The notes under the pieces are model-generated. The model ran no database searches. It saw nothing but the letters and a program-made list of their open reading frames with translations, and was not told where the DNA came from. A program made the position numbers and the translations under genes. From the NCBI GenBank assembly GCA_035647435.1, contig DASRNM010000118.1:1-24144 (forward strand): a stretch of 24,144 bases of DNA, in the 5' to 3' direction. Numbering within the stretch: the stretch's first letter is position 1; each line of letters begins with the position of its first letter. Source of the DNA: JAAZFZ01 sp035647435 (lineage in GTDB: Bacteria > Bacillota > Clostridia > Oscillospirales > Acutalibacteraceae). Of this stretch, positions 7,948-15,936 are shown one piece after another.

Positions 7948-10878
7948 TTATCTCTTCAAAAACCCGTTTTCAAATGCCTGTGGAAATTGGAACCGTTTTT
8001 CACCATTTGCAAAACGCACAGTCAACAGATCATTTTTTATTTCAATTATCTTACCATCACCGAAAGATTTATGTTTCACCGTAGCCCCAACCGCAACTTC
8101 TGAAAGATCCATCTTTGGTATGTCCTCTTTTTTCGGCACAGCGGGTGAGATGGGTGCTTTCACCCCAAAAGCGGCAGTAACAAAATCCGGCTTTGCAGGT
8201 GTTACGGGTGCTCTATATGTATGTACTGACGAATCAGATTTTTTCTTTGGCTTCGGAGCCTTTACATTTTGAGTTTCCTCACCATCTTCATCATCATTGC
8301 TATCCATAGAAGAGATATCTGGAATATCATCTGCTGTAAACTCAGGGGCCTCCATTGTAGTCTGTTGATTATAAAACAGCGTTTCATATTCTTTGCGCTT
8401 GATAACTGTATCCCAACCGCCGATATCTTCACCTTCGTGTTTGTCGATACCTGTATATGAAAGGCTGGCATCTTCGTAGCGCTTAAATTTGAAAATAGCA
8501 TCATTCATTAAAGATGCGTTAAACACATTTAGCTCGCATAACAGTGTAAAATCTTTAACATCAAGACCGGTTACCTTTTTGAAAAGCCCCGGCTCAAGCT
8601 GAGTGATAACATCTTTTAGAGATTTTTCACGATAGTCGGTTAAGTACATAAAAATTGGTACACGAGTTGCAAATTTAATGAGCTTTTCTTGTATCTGCTT
8701 ACGCATAGACTTGTACTCTTTTTCCTCATCAGAAAGCTCTTTCTTTTCTTTCGGTGTGAGCTTGTCCGTGCCATCTTTTTTAGCTTTTTTCACTGACTCA
8801 GATTTATTAATGATGGTTTCAATATCGGAATTTAGAGAACGAAAGCCCTCAATTTTCATTAGAGCGTCCATAGCGTCTTTGTTTGACATAAGGCGGGATA
8901 GGGTGTCGTTGTCAACATTAACAAGTAAAGCCGATTCCCAGCGCTTTGCAAGCAGAGTAGCGGAAGTTCCCGCCATTGCAATGTCAAGAATATCTTGTGC
9001 GTTGATTTGGGTCATTTTAGCGCCATCGTATGCAAGAACCGGCAGAAAGTTGATAAACTCTGCAACCTTTTTTTCAGGGTTACTTTCATCTACATTCAAA
9101 CGGCAGCTGTAGTCAGATATTTGTTTTAATGCACGGTCAAGCGCAAAGTCAAACACATAGCACTCGTGCTTTATAATTTCTTTGCTGCCTGCACCTGTAT
9201 CAATTTCCCAAGGGGACTGTACACGAAAAGCAGCCTGAAAATAGGTTTCCGGACTTTTTAGGTTTCTAAGCATAAATATGCCTGTCCAAGGTTTTACCGT
9301 TACGCCTGTTGTTAACTTACCGCATGAGAGCGTTATCGTCTTTGTAGAAAGGGGGTCACCCATAGATTTTTGTACAGGAAGAAGTGCATCAACACCGATA
9401 CCTGCTTTTGTTCCTGCACAAACATTGATGGTATAATCATGATAAAAGTTGTTTTGCTTTTGCATTAACAGATTATACATGGCATAACAAGACGCAACGT
9501 GGGGTAAAAACCAAAAAGTATGGGATAAGACATTTAAAAGTCTTGTATCAGAAAAAGGCATTGGCGGGCGCTTGTCTTGCCCTAATTTCATATCGTCAAC
9601 ACTTGATGGCAGGTAAGAACCACGAATTAAATCAAGCCACTTTTGCACTTCGTTTTCATAGACAAAACGAGCATCAGCACCCTTGCCTTTTGCCGAAAAG
9701 AATAAGTTTAAGTCAAACTCATTATATTCACCTTGCATAGCAATTTGACGAATACTGTCGGGAATACGGTAGGTAAGCATAACCATACGTGGTAAAGAAG
9801 AATAAGGATTGTCCGAGGAATCACCCCAGTTTTCTTTTGCACGTTGTTCGTCAGAATAGGTCCAGTTATAAATTTGATCCTCTATAAATTCACCGCTGTT
9901 TATTGCTCTAAAGGGTGTTCCAGATAAAAACAGATAATGAGATGTAGTAATAGGCAAAAAGGTTTCGTTGTAGGCGTTATCTGCCTCATCTTTTTTGTAT
10001 TTTTCCATATCAAAATCGTAGCTTTCATCCTCATCGTCTTGCTCAAATAGCTTTTTCGCATTTTCACGCCAAGCACCGAAATGATATTCGTCAAAAATAA
10101 CAATGTCCCAGTTGGTGGTATGTACCCATTCATTTTTCGCCTTGATACCGCCGTTTTCGTTGGTACCGAGATAATCTTGAAACGAGCCAAAACAAACCAT
10201 AGGCTTTGATAAATCAGCCTGTTCATAGCTCATTCCGCCTCGGCAGATAAACTGCCAGCCCTCAAAATCGGTGTGGGTCGTTAGATCTTCTTCCCAAGCC
10301 GCTTCAACAGCCGGTTTAAAGGTTAAAACAAGCACCTTTGTTAAACCCATTTGTTTTGCAAGTTTATAGGATGCAAAGGTTTTACCAAAGCGCATTTTTG
10401 CATTCCAAAGGAATTTTGGCACACGATCAGGAGCGTCTTTTTTTGCCGAACGAAAATAAGTGATGGTCTTTTCAACCGCTTCTCTTTGCTCCGGGCGCAT
10501 AACAAAGCTACGGGTACGGTTTTCAATATTCGCCGTACCTGTTTTAATGGCAATAATAGCGGCTTTAATATCATCTACTGTGCATTTAAACCACTCGCCA
10601 CCAACACCGCTAATTTTTTTCTTACGCAGAATTTTATGCACCTCATGGTCGGTAAAGCAGGAACCATCATTTCTCATAGCTGATTCTGAAAAAACAATTT
10701 TATATGGCACCATTCCATCAGGGCGTTTGGTGGGGTATTGCTGTGCAACACGTTTTTCTACATCTTTTTCAGTGTAGCCTATTTTTAATAAACCCTTGTA
10801 TTGTGGATTACTGTCCTCATAGGCATAGATTGTCGGATGAGATTCAGGGCGCTGAGGAAAAAACTCCATATTAGGCAT
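7948..10878 (-). CDS. GIY-YIG-like domain fused to superfamily 2 helicase
   Basis: A 976-residue putative nuclease-helicase of a restriction or defence operon. Residues about 15-107 match the T5orf172/MUG113 branch of GIY-YIG nucleases (LLKIGYTEKDVEKRV with Arg43, then DHEVHKIL and GEWF with Glu95). The DEAD/DEAH motor follows: Walker A NAKMRFGKT at 159-167, Walker B IFDEYH at about 261-266, LSGTPFR at 318-324, GKLTTGVTVKPW at 520-531 and QAAFRVQSPW at 548-557. A charged Lys/Glu linker (about 700-740) leads to a C-terminal beta-barrel-like domain (VAVGATVKHKSFGDGKI) resembling the SH3-like ends of some helicases. I prefer the ATG at 10878, which overlaps the methyltransferase stop by 8 bases; a GTG at 10887 is also possible. 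It is coupled to two methyltransferase-fold genes. The exact restriction type is unknown. Confidence 0.88.
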   Translation of the reverse strand: MPNMEFFPQRPESHPTIYAYEDSNPQYKGLLKIGYTEKDVEKRVAQQYPTKRPDGMVPYKIVFSESAMRNDGSCFTDHEVHKILRKKKISGVGGEWFKCTVDDIKAAIIAIKTGTANIENRTRSFVMRPEQREAVEKTITYFRSAKKDAPDRVPKFLWNAKMRFGKTFASYKLAKQMGLTKVLVLTFKPAVEAAWEEDLTTHTDFEGWQFICRGGMSYEQADLSKPMVCFGSFQDYLGTNENGGIKAKNEWVHTTNWDIVIFDEYHFGAWRENAKKLFEQDDEDESYDFDMEKYKKDEADNAYNETFLPITTSHYLFLSGTPFRAINSGEFIEDQIYNWTYSDEQRAKENWGDSSDNPYSSLPRMVMLTYRIPDSIRQIAMQGEYNEFDLNLFFSAKGKGADARFVYENEVQKWLDLIRGSYLPSSVDDMKLGQDKRPPMPFSDTRLLNVLSHTFWFLPHVASCYAMYNLLMQKQNNFYHDYTINVCAGTKAGIGVDALLPVQKSMGDPLSTKTITLSCGKLTTGVTVKPWTGIFMLRNLKSPETYFQAAFRVQSPWEIDTGAGSKEIIKHECYVFDFALDRALKQISDYSCRLNVDESNPEKKVAEFINFLPVLAYDGAKMTQINAQDILDIAMAGTSATLLAKRWESALLVNVDNDTLSRLMSNKDAMDALMKIEGFRSLNSDIETIINKSESVKKAKKDGTDKLTPKEKKELSDEEKEYKSMRKQIQEKLIKFATRVPIFMYLTDYREKSLKDVITQLEPGLFKKVTGLDVKDFTLLCELNVFNASLMNDAIFKFKRYEDASLSYTGIDKHEGEDIGGWDTVIKRKEYETLFYNQQTTMEAPEFTADDIPDISSMDSNDDEDGEETQNVKAPKPKKKSDSSVHTYRAPVTPAKPDFVTAAFGVKAPISPAVPKKEDIPKMDLSEVAVGATVKHKSFGDGKIIEIKNDLLTVRFANGEKRFQFPQAFENGFLKR

Positions 10879-12427
10879 TATTTTCACCGCCCTTGTTCGG
10901 CCATATTGACGCTTCTACAAAAGCAATTTCATCTTCCGATAAATCATATTTTTGATAAAGTTCTTCATCTGTCCATGGCTTTGTAAAATCTTGCATTGGC
11001 ACAAGTTTATAAACATGTTTTGCGGCAGCTTGAGTAATTTTAACTATTGAAACCATAAAATGGAAATATTTTGTATTAATATATGAAAGTATGTTCTCAG
11101 CTTCAACTTTATCTTTTAATGGTCCAATAACAGAATATGTTTCGGTGCAAACGGTTTTGGGCTGGCCGATAAAAGCATTTAATTTGTCAGATTCGGTATT
11201 ACCTGATCCCCAGGCTCTGGGGATAAATATTTTATAAGCGTCAATATATTCGAATCCTTTTCTAACCGTATCTTTATTAATGTATCCTATGCCCTTTTCT
11301 CTCCATCCAAAGTAATAGAATGCAAGGCAATCATCAAACTGCTTTAGTTTGTATTTCGGTTTTACTCGCAAATAACTATTTTCAACTCTAACATCATAGC
11401 CGAAAGGATCATTTGCGCTCATAATATTAGAAAACATGGGTTCATTCTTCTGTTGTGTTTTTCTAAGAATAGAAATTTGTCGACTATCTCGTATGAAAAT
11501 GTTCATTCCTTTTTCAAGCAAAAAACGATTTGAAGTAATCGGTGGTGAATTTCCGTAATGTGTATTTATACAGCATTCGCCTCTATTATCTCTTTCCCAT
11601 AGAAAGTAATTGACACCTCCCTTGATTTCAACACCAGGAAAGCAATCAGACGCATCGGGGAAATCATGAATTACACGGATGTGATCATCGTGAAGCATTT
11701 CATCACGGAAGTCATCCAGACCTCTTCCGCCGGTGAACCACCTTGATGGAACTATCATTGTTAAGTACCGTGGAGCCATTTTTTTAGCTTGGCAAATAAA
11801 TTTTTGATAAATTGGCATTGCACTTGCACCATGGCCACCATCACTCAACTGATAAGGTGGATTACTTATAATAACATCAAATTTCATTTTAAATATTGCC
11901 TCCGGTTTTGTGGTATGTATCATTTCATAAGCGTGAGTTTCTAAAGCCTCATCACGGTCATATTCCTTTTGACTTGCACCGCAGTGAACACATCTTCCGC
12001 TTTTCCAGCGATGCTGTATTTTCTTGAAACGGATATTCCCCTCGGCATCTTCAAAATGGGTGACGGAATAAATACTGTTGGGGTATTTACTGCAATACAC
12101 ACCACGGCGGGATAGCAGGCTTGTCAGTTCTGTTATAGCAATGCCGAAAAGCTGATTGTGAAAAATATGGTCAATTCTCTCTTGCAAGTCGGGGAAAATG
12201 GGTTCTAACCCTGTTAAGAGTCGCTTTGCAATCTCACGCAAAAATACACCGCTTTTACAGGCAGGGTCCAAAAATGTTGTGTTGGGGTTGACAAATAATT
12301 CCTGTGGTAGCATATCAAGCATTGCATTGGCGACCTCGGGCGGTGTGAAAACCTCATCACTGGAAAGGTTTGCAATGCAACTTAAAACATCGGGGTTATA
12401 AATTCCACTGTAAAAATCATTCGTCAT
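10871..12427 (-). CDS. Eco57I-like N6-adenine DNA methyltransferase
   Basis: A 518-residue S-adenosylmethionine-dependent DNA methyltransferase, probably modifying adenine. Motif I is FLDPACKSGVFL at about 52-63 and the catalytic motif IV is SNPPYQL at 188-194. Before motif I, EVFTPPEVANAMLDML (25-40) is typical of the N6-MTase/Eco57I group. The second Gly of the usual DPACGSG is Lys here; I think this may be a feature of a subfamily rather than damage, but cannot prove it. An insertion carries a CVHCG pair (146-150) that may help bind a metal. The C-terminal half (about 280-518) is the expected place for target recognition. Its start overlaps the previous gene by 11 bases and its end overlaps the helicase. 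It is likely the modification and possibly the specificity subunit. Confidence 0.9.
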   Translation of the reverse strand: MTNDFYSGIYNPDVLSCIANLSSDEVFTPPEVANAMLDMLPQELFVNPNTTFLDPACKSGVFLREIAKRLLTGLEPIFPDLQERIDHIFHNQLFGIAITELTSLLSRRGVYCSKYPNSIYSVTHFEDAEGNIRFKKIQHRWKSGRCVHCGASQKEYDRDEALETHAYEMIHTTKPEAIFKMKFDVIISNPPYQLSDGGHGASAMPIYQKFICQAKKMAPRYLTMIVPSRWFTGGRGLDDFRDEMLHDDHIRVIHDFPDASDCFPGVEIKGGVNYFLWERDNRGECCINTHYGNSPPITSNRFLLEKGMNIFIRDSRQISILRKTQQKNEPMFSNIMSANDPFGYDVRVENSYLRVKPKYKLKQFDDCLAFYYFGWREKGIGYINKDTVRKGFEYIDAYKIFIPRAWGSGNTESDKLNAFIGQPKTVCTETYSVIGPLKDKVEAENILSYINTKYFHFMVSIVKITQAAAKHVYKLVPMQDFTKPWTDEELYQKYDLSEDEIAFVEASIWPNKGGENNA

Positions 12428-13139
12428 GTTCCCATATCCTCCTGTAATGCGTTACATATTTATGCAAGAATTCACCCTCATCGTCGGGTTGGGTTGGCTG
12501 CTCTTCAAACAAAGTAAGCTGTGATTCTTCTTTTTTAATTTTCTTTTTCTTAGCTTTTTTAAAAAGGTCACGGGCTTCATCGTCGCCCTTCATCAACTTT
12601 TCAAAGGTGTAGTCACTGCGTTGCAACTGATATCCTGTGATAAATGCCCATTCTGAAAAAACAATAGGCTTGTCCGTGTCGCTGCCGTTTTCGTCAACGC
12701 ACATTAGGCTTAATGCGTTACCGCAAACAATGTTTTTTTGGAGAATAAACCGTACCGATTTTCTACAATCCTCGTTTACTTCCTTTTTGCAAACGGCTTT
12801 ATATTCTTTGTCCCAAATTTTATATAAACGCTCCCGGCAGGCCTCGGCATTGTCCTGCAAAATATCCACACCATAGACGCTTGTTACTGCAAGCACAGAA
12901 TATTTTTCAAAGTCTGTAGGAGACTTTTTATATTTCTTTTTGACTACTGCCAGTTTTCTGCGCAATATCTCCGCAAGGAAATTGCCATCACCGCAGGCAG
13001 GCTCCAAAAAACGGCTGTCGATGCGCTCAGTTTCCGTTTTCACCAAATCAAGCATTGCATTAACCTCGCGCTCGGCAGTAAAAACCTCGCCATGGTCTGC
13101 TACACGCTTTTTTGATTTCACTTGTTTCGATTTATCCAT
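12417..13139 (-). CDS. Short methyltransferase-fold protein lacking NPPY
   Basis: A 240-residue protein, first in the restriction-like operon, with TTGGAG before its ATG. Residues 18-33 (EVFTAEREVNAMLDLV) and motif I FLEPACGDGNFLAEIL at 44-59 are clear N6-methyltransferase features. YGVDI (89-93) fits the S-adenosylmethionine ribose-binding Asp and NIVCGNAL (136-143) fits the next motif. The catalytic (D/N)PPY is missing; at the equivalent place one finds FSEWAF. A Lys-rich segment (KKAKKKKIKKEE, about 194-205) and a short tail follow. It may bind the cofactor or DNA without catalysing, as a partner of the NPPY-bearing protein encoded next. It could also be a truncated gene, but the clean overlap with its neighbour argues for a functional small subunit. 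Confidence 0.85.
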   Translation of the reverse strand: MDKSKQVKSKKRVADHGEVFTAEREVNAMLDLVKTETERIDSRFLEPACGDGNFLAEILRRKLAVVKKKYKKSPTDFEKYSVLAVTSVYGVDILQDNAEACRERLYKIWDKEYKAVCKKEVNEDCRKSVRFILQKNIVCGNALSLMCVDENGSDTDKPIVFSEWAFITGYQLQRSDYTFEKLMKGDDEARDLFKKAKKKKIKKEESQLTLFEEQPTQPDDEGEFLHKYVTHYRRIWEHDE

Positions 13140-13271
13140 ATTTGCTCCAATTTCAATTTCTTTCTCTTTAAGGGTTCAACCCTTTACCTATCTGCCTTAC
13201 TGCCAAATGGTTCAAATCTCTCGAACTACACCCCTTAATAATGGTGAAACTTTAAATTGACCATTACGCGA

Positions 13272-13311
13272 GGGTTCATGGCCTGAGAACTAAGGCATAG
13301 AACCCTTTTTT
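13272..13311 (+). terminator. Strong plus-strand terminator hairpin with no cognate gene
   Basis: GGGTTC-AT-(G)-GCCT pairs with AGGC-AT-(A)-GAACCC to give about 12 bp with two single-base bulges, followed by TTTTTT at about 13305-13310. In this orientation it would end a plus-strand transcript, yet the genes here are all on the minus strand. Confidence 0.55.
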
Positions 13312-13376
13312 ATGATAAGGGCTTTTTTGTCGTGCCCTTTTCCCCCTAATCATAGTCATATTCGACTACTTTCCAC

Positions 13377-13442
13377 CTAAAACTCACTAATTTTATCATA
13401 AAGCATACCATTCAAACTTGGATTAGGTTTACTATCAACCAT
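13377..13442 (-). CDS. Possible 21-codon peptide or gene remnant
   Basis: An ATG at 13442, preceded by AAAAAGG five bases away, opens a 21-residue frame (MVDSKPNPSLNGMLYDKISE then Phe and stop). It starts 12 bases after the ATPase stop. The peptide resembles a structured N-terminus rather than random translation, so it may be the head of a lost gene, perhaps a recombinase, but I cannot confirm a family. Confidence 0.25.
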   Translation of the reverse strand: MVDSKPNPSLNGMLYDKISEF

Positions 13443-13453
13443 CGAACCTTTTT

Positions 13454-14683
13454 CTATATCATCCAAATTGGGACGATTAAATTATCCTTGTCAAAAGCGC
13501 TTAGCTTTTCTGCTGTGCAAAGAATTGCACCTGTTCCACGCTGTAGGGGGGATTTATCGATCACATTAAAAACTTTTGTCAACCGTACATCAGGTGTTGC
13601 GGTTTTCTTTATTTCTATGGGATAAAGCTTGCCGTTACCCTCAATAATAAGGTCAATTTCCTTGGTGTCTTTATCTCGGTAGTAATATACAAACGGTTCT
13701 CTGCCCGAATTATAATAGCTCTTAACAATTTCGGATACTGTGAAATTCTCAAGCAAAGCACCACTCATAGCACCGCTCATAAGCGTTTCTGCATCGCTCC
13801 ATTTGGTAAGGTAACATACAAGCCCAGTATCATAAAAGTACAACTTAGGAGTCTTTACAGTGCGTTTTAGCACATTGTTTGAATAAGGATGCAGGTAAAA
13901 GATTATTCCAAGTGTCTCTAATATTCTAAGCCAGCTTTTAGCAGTAGTCTGGTCAATGTCGCAATCATCTGCTATTGTTTTGTAACTCAGCATCTGCCCG
14001 GCAAGTGCAGCGGCAGCAGTAATGAAACTCATGAATTTAAGAGAGTTTATAGCACCCGACAGCTCTTTTACATCTCGGTCAATATAGGTGCTGATATAGC
14101 TTGAATACACAACCCGACGGTCGGTATATTGCCCGCTAAGAAGTGCCGGCATTCCACCGTTAAAGATACGTCTATATATTTCAGGAGTAACTGCCTTTGC
14201 AGTGTTTTTTTCTTTTTCTAAAAATAAATCTAAATCAATTTCAAACGGTATTGTATTATTCCCTAAAATCTCCTGCTGAGAAAGTGGAAGCATTTGCAAT
14301 AAAGCAACACGCCCAGCGAGGGATTCCTGTACTCCTTCCATCAACTTGAAAAGCTGAGAGCCTGTGAGCCAGAAGTCCCCTGGATTTTTATGCTCATCGA
14401 CCCATATTTTTATATACGAAAAGAGCTCCGGCGCATATTGAACTTCGTCAATAAACAGCGGAGGTTTATGAAGTTGAAAAAACAAAGCCGGATCATTCTT
14501 TGCCATTTGGCGCTCTGTTAAATCATCGAGTGTCACATAGGCACGGCCAATGTTTTCATCCTCCATCAGCTTTTTAAGCATAGTCGTCTTGCCTACCTGA
14601 CGGGGACCTGTTATTAAAATAGCCGGAAATTGTTTGTTAAGCTCTATAAAGGTATCTTCCATTGCTCGTTTGATATATTTCAT
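13454..14683 (-). CDS. AAA_14 / DUF4143 ATPase
   Basis: A 409-residue P-loop ATPase of the AAA_14 plus DUF4143 architecture. Walker A is GPRQVGKT at 26-33, Walker B LFIDEVQYAP at 76-85, and the sensor strand WLTGSQ at 105-110. The C-terminal DUF4143 part has GALLENFTVSEIVK and a nuclease-like EIDLIIEGNGKLYPIEIKK region, where the Glu/Asp and EIKK resemble the PD-(D/E)XK core. The family is widespread in bacteria and archaea, often on mobile DNA, with no settled function. AGGAGAG precedes the ATG. It has its own promoter at 14722-14750 and lies apart from the downstream restriction-like operon by 314 bp, so membership of that system is uncertain. Confidence 0.93.
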   Translation of the reverse strand: MKYIKRAMEDTFIELNKQFPAILITGPRQVGKTTMLKKLMEDENIGRAYVTLDDLTERQMAKNDPALFFQLHKPPLFIDEVQYAPELFSYIKIWVDEHKNPGDFWLTGSQLFKLMEGVQESLAGRVALLQMLPLSQQEILGNNTIPFEIDLDLFLEKEKNTAKAVTPEIYRRIFNGGMPALLSGQYTDRRVVYSSYISTYIDRDVKELSGAINSLKFMSFITAAAALAGQMLSYKTIADDCDIDQTTAKSWLRILETLGIIFYLHPYSNNVLKRTVKTPKLYFYDTGLVCYLTKWSDAETLMSGAMSGALLENFTVSEIVKSYYNSGREPFVYYYRDKDTKEIDLIIEGNGKLYPIEIKKTATPDVRLTKVFNVIDKSPLQRGTGAILCTAEKLSAFDKDNLIVPIWMI

Positions 14684-14697
14684 TCCACGCTCTCCTG

Positions 14698-14990
14698 TCG
14701 GCTAATATATAATATAATCCTATTATAGCCGAGATTTATCGAAATAGCAATAGATTTATAAAATATTTCATAATTTAACTTTTGAACTTCTGCAGAAAAA
14801 ACGAAAGTGATTTTACCCTATATATAATTAATTAAGTAATTATTATAAACCAGCTCAAAAAGAAGAATTTAGATAAAGTCTATAAAGTGATAATTCGCAG
14901 AATTGATGAGTGTTTATAATTTTGCTACACTCATATCAGAATAAGCCGCATTTCTTTTTGAGCGAGTAAAAATAAAAAGGAGGAAGAACC
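14698..14990. other. AT-rich divergent region between ATPase and TnpV
   Basis: A 293-bp AT-rich stretch. It has the ATPase promoter at its left end and, at 14907-14933, an inverted repeat TGAGTGT/ACACTCA with a 13-base loop that contains TATAAT (14915-14920). No good -35 partner for that TATAAT was seen, so the tnpV promoter is not pinned down. No further gene is visible. Confidence 0.45.
14722..14750 (-). promoter_or_regulatory. Promoter of the AAA_14 ATPase
   Basis: On the minus strand TTGCTA (14750-14745), a 17-base spacer and a perfect TATAAT (14727-14722) lie about 40 bases upstream of the ATPase start. A close sigma-A match. Confidence 0.7.
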
Positions 14991-15362
14991 ATGGAATCAT
15001 TATTTGAACAAATGGGTGGAACATATTCAGAGGTTAATGGATACCTCATCCCGGATTTAAAGTTTCCGGAACAAGATAGGTCTTTTTTTAGCAGGTACGG
15101 AAGATTGCATTTAAAATTTATCAAGGAAAACAAGCGTGGATTTTACACTTCATTATTGATGACAGGAAAGCTCAATCAGTATCTTGCAGAGGTAGATAAA
15201 ACCGCTCATGAGCTTTTGAAGCAACTGATAAATCAAATAGCAAAGCAGCAAGGGGTGACTGAGCAACTTAAAATTGACGACCAAATAAAATGGGTTGGGC
15301 TTATGAATAATATAAAATCCTGTGCGGAGGAGGTTGTTTTCCGGGAGGTGATTTATGTATGA
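14991..15362 (+). CDS. tnpV: TnpV family transposon-encoded protein
   Basis: A 123-residue protein with the features of the TnpV family of Firmicutes mobilisable transposons: it opens with ESLFEQMGGTYSEVNGYLIP, continues with GRLHLKFIKENKRGFYTSLL and closes with GVTEQLKIDDQIKWVGLMNN. Its function is not established; it is a marker of TnpX-type integrative elements. AAGGAGG lies 9 bases before the ATG. It is the first gene of the plus-strand mobilisation module, and its stop overlaps the start of the next small gene (ATGA). Confidence 0.9.
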   Translation: MESLFEQMGGTYSEVNGYLIPDLKFPEQDRSFFSRYGRLHLKFIKENKRGFYTSLLMTGKLNQYLAEVDKTAHELLKQLINQIAKQQGVTEQLKIDDQIKWVGLMNNIKSCAEEVVFREVIYV

Positions 15363-15514
15363 GAGAGGAGCGGCGCTATCTAAAGCTGTCCGACCGTGAA
15401 TTGACGCTTGTCCTTTCTACATTGATATTATTTAAAAACAAGCTGATGTCACAAGGAAAATTCACAGATGCAGTTGATGATGTAATTCAAAAACTTATTA
15501 AGGTCAGAAAATAA
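15359..15514 (+). CDS. Small 51-aa protein coupled to TnpV
   Basis: A 51-residue frame (begins MREERRYLKLSDRELTLVLS and ends in KLIKVRK) whose ATG overlaps the TnpV stop in ATGA. GGGAGGTG lies 8 bases upstream, inside tnpV. The peptide is charged and helical with no membrane segment. Small genes of this kind commonly follow tnpV, but I know no function. A terminator-like hairpin follows. Confidence 0.7.
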   Translation: MREERRYLKLSDRELTLVLSTLILFKNKLMSQGKFTDAVDDVIQKLIKVRK

Positions 15515-15536
15515 ATCAACTTAATTTCCGGTACAT

Positions 15537-15570
15537 AGCGCTTACTGCTAAAACAGTAGGTGCTTTTTTT
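15537..15570 (+). terminator. Terminator after the TnpV pair
   Basis: AGCGCTTACTG at 15537-15547 pairs with CAGTAGGTGCT at 15554-15564 with a mismatch or bulge in the lower stem, and is followed by TTTTTTT. Confidence 0.7.
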
Positions 15571-15604
15571 ATACCCAAATTTAAAATGAAAGGAAGCAAC
15601 ACAC

Positions 15605-15925
15605 ATGGAAAACAAAATTTATACCTTAGAGGAAATGAGGAGCCTTCACATCTGCACCGATGAGTATGCATTTAATACAACCGAAGTTGGTGACTTCGAT
15701 GCGATACTTGACCTCAAAGCAGAAACAAAGAAGGGAGATGTTCGCAGCTTTTTCACCTTAGATGATGGTAAAAAATTCATAGCCACTTCTCACTGGTTTC
15801 AAAGGTATTTGGGAATACGAGAAATTCCAGTTGGTACAAAGATACGCATAACCTACTCGAAAAACAATAGTGGAAATGTCTATTTAACAGCCGTACAAGT
15901 TCTGGAAGAAATACAGCTCCAATAA
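15605..15925 (+). CDS. Unknown 106-aa protein of the mobilisation module
   Basis: A 106-residue protein with AAAGGAAG before its ATG. The first third is helical and polar; the rest looks beta-rich (FDAILDLKAETKKGD, KKFIATSHWFQRYLGI, GTKIRITYSKNN, VYLTAVQVLEEI), which would suit a small OB-like or SH3-like barrel, but I recognise no family. It stands alone between a terminator and the oriT-like repeats, upstream of mobC. A DNA-binding role at the transfer origin is conceivable from position only. Confidence 0.65.
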   Translation: MENKIYTLEEMRSLHICTDEYAFNTTEVGDFDAILDLKAETKKGDVRSFFTLDDGKKFIATSHWFQRYLGIREIPVGTKIRITYSKNNSGNVYLTAVQVLEEIQLQ

Positions 15926-15936
15926 AACGGCATTGT

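Larger units (their letters stand above)
13140..13453. other. Gene-poor leader region with stacked inverted repeats
   Basis: A 314-bp stretch between the ATPase and the restriction-like operon. It contains AAGGGTTCAACCCTT at 13170-13184 (palindrome), TAATGGT/ACCATTA at 13239-13245 and 13260-13266, GGGTTC/GAACCC with an inner GCCT/AGGC stem at 13272-13304, and AAGGGC/GCCCTT at 13317-13340. If the operon promoter lies near the far end, this would be a long structured leader. No convincing -35/-10 pair for the minus-strand operon was found. Confidence 0.5.

Noticed and set aside
8678..9112. Open frame on the plus strand inside the helicase gene
   Set aside because: It is the antisense shadow of the helicase; Ser/Phe-rich composition and no start signal.
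13205..13232. GGTTCAAATC resembling a tRNA T-loop, which could mark an attachment site in a tRNA fragment
   Set aside because: The flanking bases do not pair as a T stem and there is no acceptor end, so it is probably chance.
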